From Actinomycetales bacterium (lineage in GTDB: Bacteria > Actinomycetota > Actinomycetes > Actinomycetales > Cellulomonadaceae), in contig JAAZAC010000105.1 of NCBI GenBank assembly GCA_012514545.1, positions 1 to 36,344 of the forward strand: DNA of 36,344 nt, in the 5' to 3' direction. This document shows, piece by piece, positions 30,735 through 36,344 of the stretch. The position numbers and the translations under genes are program-made. Numbering within the stretch: position 1 is the stretch's first letter; the number at the start of each line of letters is the position of its first letter. A model generated the notes under the pieces. It did not search any database, was not told the origin of the DNA, and was given only the letters and a program-made list of their open reading frames with translations.

Positions 30735-32933
30735 TCAGTCCTCCTCGACGGCGGCGCCGACCGCGGCCAGCGGCCGCTCGACCGCGTCCACCCAGGCGCC
30801 CAGCTCCTCGTCCGTCGCCGTCACCGGCCGGGGCGCGTAGCGCTCCGTCTCGACCGCCGCGACGAGCGCGTCGAGCGCCGCCCGCGCGTCGGCCACCTCC
30901 GGCGTCCCGCCGTTGCCCGCGACGACGGCGTCGAGCCGCCGCCGCACGAGGTGGGCCGCCTGCCGGGGCGTCGTCGCGTCCGTCCAGGAGACGCCGTGCT
31001 CCGCGAGCGTCGCCCGGAGCCGGGCCCACCACTCCTCGGGCCCGTCGGGTCGGCGGAGGCGCAGCCGGTGCCGCCGCCACACGAGCGCCGCGACGCCGAG
31101 CAGGACGAGCGCCACGAACCCGCCCACGCCGGCCACCGCCGCGACCGGGACCTCCGTCTCGCCGATCGTCACGACCCCGCGGGTCGGCCGCTCGCCGGCG
31201 CCGGGCTGCCGCGACGGCACCACGGACGGCGCCGCGGTCCCGGTCGGGATGTTCTCGTTCTGCTGCGGCTGCCCGGCGAACGGGTCGGCGTAGAGCGGGG
31301 GAGCGCCGGTCTGCCGGGCGGGGGTCGGCTCGAACCGCACCCACCCGGCGTCGGCGAAGTACAGCTCCGGCCACGTGTGGGCCTGCCGGGCCGAGACGAC
31401 GAAGCGGCTGGTGTTGCCCTCGTCGGGCACGCCGGGCAGGAAGCCGACGGCCATGCGGGCCGGGATGCCGACCATGCGGGCCATCAGCGTCATCGCGGTC
31501 GCGAACTGGACGCAGTAGCCGCGGCCGGACGTGAGGAAGTCCCAGACCGCGTCGGTGGTCCGGGGCTCGGCGAGCCGGGTGTCGTAGGCGAAGTTCTGGG
31601 CGCTGCGCAGGTACTGCTGGATCGCGAGCGCCTGGTCGTAGGTGGTCGTGGCGTCCGCGGTGATCTCCTGCGCGAGGCGCCGGATGTCCGTCTCGTGCTC
31701 CGTCGAGGGCACGTCGAGGTACGCCGACGGCAGGCCGCCGGGCCGGCCCGCGGTGTCCTCGCGCAGGCCGTCGGCGGTGAGGCCGCGGGGGCTGATCGTC
31801 AGCTCGTACTCCAGCCCCCGCGTCGAGGTGTTGGCGCCGACGACCTCGTCGCGCGCGGCGTCGTAGAGCCAGCGGCCGTCCGCGGCGATCTCGCGGGGCT
31901 CGCCGGGCACGGGCAGACGGTCCCCGTCGAGGGCGAGCACGCGGACCCGGACGCGCGCCGGCTCCTCGGCGGGCTCCACCGCCGTCGGCCAGAGGAGGCC
32001 CTCCGCGTTGACCAGGCCGCTCGACTGCGAGCCGCGGTGCCACTCCTGGCCGTCGAACTGGGTCACCGTGTACATGCGCAGCGCGCCGACGGCGCGGACG
32101 TCGCCGGTGTACTCCAGCAGCGGCCGGTCGCTGCGGCCGTCGAGGTCGTTGCGCATGTCGAGGTCGGTCGACAGGCGCAGCGGGCTGTCGATGTCCTGCG
32201 CGCCCCACGAGGACGGCAGGCGGACGCTGCCCGCGAACGGCAGCGCCCCCGCGGCCGTGCCGACCACGAGCGCCGCCACCGTGACGACGCCCGCCGCGAG
32301 CGCCGCCGTCGGCACCTCGCGGTGCACCGGCAGGTCGTGCCGCCGCGAGCGCCGGCGCGTGACGGCCAGCAGCAGCACGAAGGTCGCGCCGCCGGCCAGC
32401 AGGTGCAGGAGGGCGACGTCGGTCTCGAAGCTCACCGCCGGCGACCACAGGCCGAGGATCGCCAGCCCGGCGAGTCCCCCGCGGCCCATCCCGAGCGCGA
32501 CGAGCTCGGCGACGAGGTACGTGACGAGCACGAGCACGAGGAGCAGCATCTCCAGGCCGCGGGTCGGCTGCACCGGCACCCGGCCCTCGAGGATCGTCTG
32601 CTGCCCCTGGCCGACGAGGAGCCGCAGCCGCTCGAGCGTCTCCTGGGTGGGGCGCGGCACGGAGAAGCCCGTCGTCAGCCCGCCGTACTGCCCGGCGATC
32701 CCGACGACGACGCCGAGCAGCCCCCACGCCGTCGGCGCGAGCCGCGAGCGCAGCACCTGGCGCAGCACGCCCACGACGACGGCCAGCAGGGCGAGCCCGA
32801 CGGCGGCGGTGGTCAGCCAGGGGCCCGGGCGCACGACGGTGCCGAGCGTGCGCGATCCGACGAGCACGGCCGCGAAGAGCGTCGCGGTGCCGAGCCACAG
32901 CCGCGCGCCGGTGATCCGGGCCGCCCCCCTCAT
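30735..32933 (-). CDS. TgpA-type membrane transglutaminase-like protein
   Basis: A 732-residue protein. About six membrane helices fill residues 12-235 (DUF3488 region). An extracytoplasmic transglutaminase core follows with the triad Cys474 (GRGYCVQFATAM), His519 (ARQAHTWPELYF) and Asp528 (FADAGWVRFEP). A Pro/Thr/Gln-rich linker leads to one more membrane helix (about 590-610). The cytoplasmic tail matches DUF4129. The papain-like core may cut or cross-link cell-envelope proteins; substrate unknown. ATG 32933 overlaps the DUF58 stop by 4 bases (ATGA). It is last in the moxR-DUF58-transglutaminase operon, a common set next to mraZ in Actinobacteria. Confidence 0.9.
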   Translation of the reverse strand: MRGAARITGARLWLGTATLFAAVLVGSRTLGTVVRPGPWLTTAAVGLALLAVVVGVLRQVLRSRLAPTAWGLLGVVVGIAGQYGGLTTGFSVPRPTQETLERLRLLVGQGQQTILEGRVPVQPTRGLEMLLLVLVLVTYLVAELVALGMGRGGLAGLAILGLWSPAVSFETDVALLHLLAGGATFVLLLAVTRRRSRRHDLPVHREVPTAALAAGVVTVAALVVGTAAGALPFAGSVRLPSSWGAQDIDSPLRLSTDLDMRNDLDGRSDRPLLEYTGDVRAVGALRMYTVTQFDGQEWHRGSQSSGLVNAEGLLWPTAVEPAEEPARVRVRVLALDGDRLPVPGEPREIAADGRWLYDAARDEVVGANTSTRGLEYELTISPRGLTADGLREDTAGRPGGLPSAYLDVPSTEHETDIRRLAQEITADATTTYDQALAIQQYLRSAQNFAYDTRLAEPRTTDAVWDFLTSGRGYCVQFATAMTLMARMVGIPARMAVGFLPGVPDEGNTSRFVVSARQAHTWPELYFADAGWVRFEPTPARQTGAPPLYADPFAGQPQQNENIPTGTAAPSVVPSRQPGAGERPTRGVVTIGETEVPVAAVAGVGGFVALVLLGVAALVWRRHRLRLRRPDGPEEWWARLRATLAEHGVSWTDATTPRQAAHLVRRRLDAVVAGNGGTPEVADARAALDALVAAVETERYAPRPVTATDEELGAWVDAVERPLAAVGAAVEED

Positions 32934-34197
32934 CGCAGGCTCGCCACCGGCATCTCGGCGCCGAGGAGGCGGTCCCACGCGGCGGCGACGTCCTCGCCGG
33001 GGAGCACCCCGGCGACCCGCCAGCCCGCGCGCCGCAGCGCCTCGAGCGTGTGGGTCTCGTCGTCGGTGGCCGGGCGGTGCTGCCGACCCTGGCGGACCAT
33101 CGCCCAGCCGAGGTTCGCGTCGCCGAGCCGGGCCAGCGCGGCGAGCGCGTCCGCGTCCAGGCCGCCGACGACGGCGAAGACCAGCTCGGCCCCGTAGCCC
33201 TGCTGGCCGAGGGTGTCGACGGCGGCGCGCAGCCACGCGTCCCGCGTCATCCGGTTCGGCGGGAGGACGAGGTCGACGGTCTGGTCGAGCAGCGCGTCCG
33301 CCGCGGTGCCGTCGACGTCGGGGCGGTGGTGGTCCGCGGCGGCCCCGACGATCCCGCCCCCGAGGAGGCGCACGCGGTGGCCGGTGCGCAGCAGCGCGAG
33401 GGCGACCGAGGCCGCGGCCGAGATGGACCACTCGGCCGCCTCGTCGTCGTCGGGCAGGTCGAGGAGCACGGTCACGGGCCGGCGGGCGGCGCGCTCGTCC
33501 TGGCGGACGGTCAGCTCGGCGCGGCGCGCGCTCGTGCGCCAGTGGACCCGCCGCAGGTCGTCGCCGGGCCGGTAGTCGCGCAGGGACGCGTCGTCGGCGG
33601 CGGGCATGCGCGTGCCGATGGCGGCCCGGTCCACGTCCGTCGAGGCGGTGCGGGTGTCCATGTCGAGCCGGACGACCTTCGGCCGCACCGCGACCTTGAC
33701 GGGCGGCCCGAGGGGGCCGTGCCAGCGGGCCACGCCGAACAGGTCCTGCCGCTGGACCTGCAGCGGGCCGACCGACCAGCGCCCGCGGTGCACGGGGTGG
33801 ATCGCGTAGGAGAGCGTGAGGCGGCCCCGCGACCGGCGCACCCGCGCCCGCAGGCCGACGCTGCCGGACAGCTCGCGCGCCGCCTGCTCCGCGACCTCGA
33901 GCCGGTCGAGGCGGTGCACGCCGCCGGCGCTCGTGAGCTCGACCTCGACGCGCGCCTCGTCGCCCACGCTCACCGGGTGCGGCGTGACGCGCCGGACGAG
34001 CTGCAGGCCGCCCCGGTTCGCGCTGCGCGCCTGGGCGCCGAGCACGGCGAGCCCGTACCCGAGGACGCCGAGGAGCAGGACGCCCGCCTGGGTGAGGACC
34101 TGCACCCCGAGGAGCACGCCGACGAGGGTGACGCCCGCGCCCACGATGCCGAGGGCGAGCCCGCGCGGCGTCACCTGGACGCGCCGGACCTCCGCCA

Positions 34198-34198
<1 letters not shown>
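32930..34198 (-). CDS. DUF58-domain protein (vWA-like)
   Basis: A 422-residue protein with two adjacent membrane helices near the N-terminus (about 12-30 and 34-52). A beta-rich extracytoplasmic or cytoplasmic region follows, then the DUF58 core RPGDDLRRVHWRTSARRAELTVRQDE near residue 225. The degenerate von Willebrand A-like C-terminal half starts at RPVTVLLDLPDDDEA. It is the usual partner of MoxR ATPases, which are thought to act on vWA-type proteins as chaperones. Its ATG (34198) shares one base with the moxR stop codon (TGATG), and its own stop overlaps the transglutaminase start. Confidence 0.9.
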
Positions 34199-35202
<1,004 letters not shown>

Positions 35203-35214
35203 GCGGACTCCCTC

Positions 35215-35236
35215 GTCGAACGGTGGGACGAGCCTA
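35215..35236 (-). promoter_or_regulatory. moxR -10 hexamer with a weak LexA-like sequence
   Basis: Minus strand TAGGCT (35236-35231) would start transcription near 35224. Directly downstream is TCGTCC-CACC-GTTCGA (35230-35215), 10/12 to the LexA operator. The promoter call is moderate; the LexA call is weak because such matches are expected by chance about once per window of this size. Confidence 0.4.
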
Positions 35237-35281
35237 GTCGGCGGCACCCGCGCGTCGTGGGGCGTCCCGCACCGCGACCGC

Positions 35282-35297
35282 CCCCACTTCCCTCCAC
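35282..35297 (-). promoter_or_regulatory. Pair of MraZ-type boxes facing moxR (distal from mraZ)
   Basis: Minus strand GTGGAG (35297-35292), four bases, GTGGGG (35287-35282): two boxes at exact 10-base spacing, the same elements as in the mraZ promoter. This tract is C-rich on the plus strand, so chance is a real alternative. Confidence 0.4.
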
Positions 35298-35428
35298 CCC
35301 TCCCGCCCCGGCCCCACCGACGGCCCCCGTGCCGCGCCGTCGGGCCCGCGGGCCCCCGCCCCGCGCGCGGCCCGGCGCCCTCCGCGCGCCCGTGGTGCCC
35401 GACGGCGACGCGCCGGGGGGCCGCGGCC

Positions 35429-35444
35429 CTCCACATCCCTCCAC
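35429..35444 (-). promoter_or_regulatory. Pair of MraZ-type boxes facing moxR (proximal to mraZ)
   Basis: Minus strand GTGGAG (35444-35439), four bases, GTGGAG (35434-35429): two identical boxes at exact 10-base spacing. A short hairpin CCGCTG-TGAG-CAGCGG (35444-35459) abuts it. Confidence 0.5.
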
Positions 35445-35498
35445 CGCTGTGAGCAGCGGCGACGCCGCGATTCACCCGCTCGGTGGGCACCTGGAGGG

Positions 35499-35550
35499 TT
35501 GTCGGTGGAGGAAAGTGGAGTACTGTGGGGCCACTGGGTGGGCAGTGGTC
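35499..35550 (+). promoter_or_regulatory. mraZ promoter with overlapping MraZ box array
   Basis: TGGAG at 35506, TGGAG at 35516, TGGGG at 35526, TGGGT at 35535 and TGGTC at 35546: a near-perfect 10-base series like the TGGGN-N5 repeats bound by MraZ. TTGTCG (35499-35504), a 16-base spacer and TACTGT (35521-35526) form a plausible promoter inside the array, so MraZ binding should block it (autorepression, as known for E. coli). Confidence 0.8.
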
Positions 35551-35570
35551 TCGGACGGGGGAGGGGTGCG

Positions 35571-36038
35571 ATGACCGACGAGTCGGCCGCGTACCCCTCG
35601 TACGCGCCCTTCCTCGGGACGTTCACGCCGCGCCTGGACGACAAGGGGCGGCTGATCCTCCCGGCGAAGTTCCGCCCGCAGCTCGCCGCCGGCCTCGTCG
35701 TCACCCGCGGCCAGGAGCGCTGCCTCTTCGTCTTCCCGATGGCGGAGTTCCAGCGGATGCACGAGCAGATCCGCACGGCGCCCGTGACGAGCAAGCAGGC
35801 CCGCGACTACCTGCGCGTGTTCCTCTCCGGCGCGCACGACGAGATCCCCGACAAGCAGGGGCGCCTGTCGATCCCCGCGCCGCTGCGCGCGTACGCCGGG
35901 CTCGACCGCGACGTGGCGGTGATCGGGGCGGGCACGCGCGTGGAGATCTGGGACGCCGCCGCCTGGGAGGCGTACCTGGCCGAGCAGGTGGAGGCGTACT
36001 CCGAGACCGCGGAGGAGGTGTTCCCCGGTGCCTTCTGA
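35571..36038 (+). CDS. mraZ: MraZ, transcriptional regulator of the division and cell-wall cluster
   Basis: A 155-residue protein with two SpoVT/AbrB-like domains. The first, [22 protein letters not shown], has the DxK-GRL-PAKFR core; the second repeats it as [24 protein letters not shown]. The first 13 residues ([13 protein letters not shown]) are an extension beyond the usual start. ATG 35571 has GGGGAGGGG upstream; an in-frame GTG at 35499 lies inside the promoter and is excluded. MraZ binds tandem TGGGN-type boxes before its own gene, which are present here. rsmH follows 247 bases later with a structured RNA between. Confidence 0.95.
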   Translation: MTDESAAYPSYAPFLGTFTPRLDDKGRLILPAKFRPQLAAGLVVTRGQERCLFVFPMAEFQRMHEQIRTAPVTSKQARDYLRVFLSGAHDEIPDKQGRLSIPAPLRAYAGLDRDVAVIGAGTRVEIWDAAAWEAYLAEQVEAYSETAEEVFPGAF

Positions 36039-36091
36039 CTGAGCGCGGGGGCCGGGCGCGGACGTCCGTGGCCGGCCCGGTCCGCACGGCG

Positions 36092-36155
36092 AGGTCTCTC
36101 CCCGCCCGTTCTGGCGCACTTCCCCGGCGCCAGAACCGGCTGCGGAGGGAGACCT
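36092..36155 (+). ncRNA. Structured leader resembling the mraW RNA motif
   Basis: AGGTCTC (36092-36098) pairs with GAGACCT (36149-36155), enclosing an internal loop. A perfect 10-base-pair stem GTTCTGGCGC (36108-36117) with GCGCCAGAAC (36127-36136) extends by two more pairs across a bulged C. The apical loop is ACTTCCCCG. A conserved CUUCCCC loop upstream of mraW (rsmH) is what I recall for the mraW RNA motif of Actinobacteria. It is presumably a cis-acting control element for the operon; its ligand or partner is unknown. Confidence 0.75.
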
Positions 36156-36285
36156 GGTCGGGCGGAGGAGGGCCCCCGACCTACCACGTCCCGCCGGCAC
36201 CGCCGCCGGCACCCCGTCATCGGACCCGTCGTCAGGAGGCGGGCCCGCCACCCGTCAGTCCCCGTCGAGCCGCCTGGGAGGTGAG

Positions 36286-36344
36286 ATGCCCGATCGGACG
36301 GCCGCACGTCACGTGCCCGTGCTGCTCGAGCGCTGCCTCGAGCT
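36286..36344 (+). CDS. rsmH: 16S rRNA (cytosine-1402-N4) methyltransferase RsmH, N-terminal fragment
   Basis: Only the first 19 full codons are in the window. After a short polar start (MPDRTAAR) the sequence HVPVLLERCLEL matches the invariant RsmH opening HVPVLLxEVxxxL. GGGAGG (36276-36281) gives a good ribosome site for ATG 36286. Position after mraZ is canonical. The old name is mraW. Confidence 0.9.
   Translation, partial: MPDRTAARHVPVLLERCLE

Noticed and set aside
35215-35230. LexA box at the moxR start region
   Set aside because: Two of 12 defined bases are wrong. A rough hand estimate gives one or two such matches by chance in a window of this size. It is recorded with the moxR promoter but not claimed as SOS control.

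Overview
The window is a gene-dense, very GC-rich chromosomal segment with frequent GTG starts and no mobile element, CRISPR array, tRNA or rRNA that I can find. Gene content and order (recA-recX, gluABCD, miaB, miaA-dapF, hflX, lexA/LysM gene/nrdR, DUF58/MoxR/transglutaminase, mraZ-rsmH) are those of a high-GC Actinobacterium. The DUF3040 and DUF5302 genes agree. A Micrococcales member of the Cellulomonas/Promicromonospora kind is my best guess, but it is inference.

Layout. 1-2580 (+): the end of recA, then recX and an RNase Y gene. 2603-5940 (-): a complete glutamate-type ABC importer, gluA-gluB-gluC-gluD, with a very strong hairpin between gluB and gluC. 6035-10457 (+): miaB, a class III extradiol-dioxygenase-like gene, miaA and dapF. 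10447-11076 (-): an RsmC-like methyltransferase. 11166-16061 (+): hflX, a DinG/XPD-type helicase and L-lactate dehydrogenase. 16132-18125: lexA divergent from a LysM-domain division-inhibitor candidate, then nrdR. 18157-24651: a fatty acyl-CoA ligase (-), a small DUF5302 gene (+), serA (-), a metzincin-type metalloprotease (+) and a HelD/HelR-type RNA polymerase-recycling ATPase (-). 24811-27553 (+): a receiver-PP2C phosphatase, a PAC2-family protein and a cold-shock protein. 27618-30636: a spermidine-synthase-like protein (-) divergent from a SAV_6107-type HEPN gene and dinB (+), then a DUF3040 membrane protein (+). 30735-35202 (-): a moxR-DUF58-transglutaminase operon. 35571-36344 (+): mraZ and the start of rsmH, opening the division and cell-wall cluster.

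How it works together. DNA-damage functions recur: recA, recX, lexA with its operator, the LysM gene on the same operator region, and dinB. DinB is preceded by a HEPN gene that carries a 12/12 match to the actinobacterial LexA half-sites 17 bases upstream of its start codon. I therefore read the HEPN-dinB pair as a SOS operon.

Regulatory architecture is the most distinctive content. Many genes have a TANNNT-like -10 hexamer only 6-8 bases before the start codon, which indicates leaderless mRNAs and helped choose several starts. The mraZ promoter overlaps a 10-base-periodic array of MraZ-type boxes, and two further pairs face the moxR operon. The mraZ-rsmH gap folds into a long hairpin with a CTTCCCC loop that fits the described mraW RNA motif. 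Two convergent intergenic regions carry related tandem repeats of consensus CGAGCCGGYCGACC. I found no clear wholly new multi-gene system. The best leads are the SOS-controlled HEPN-dinB unit, the reverse-strand MraZ boxes and the shared 3'-end repeats.
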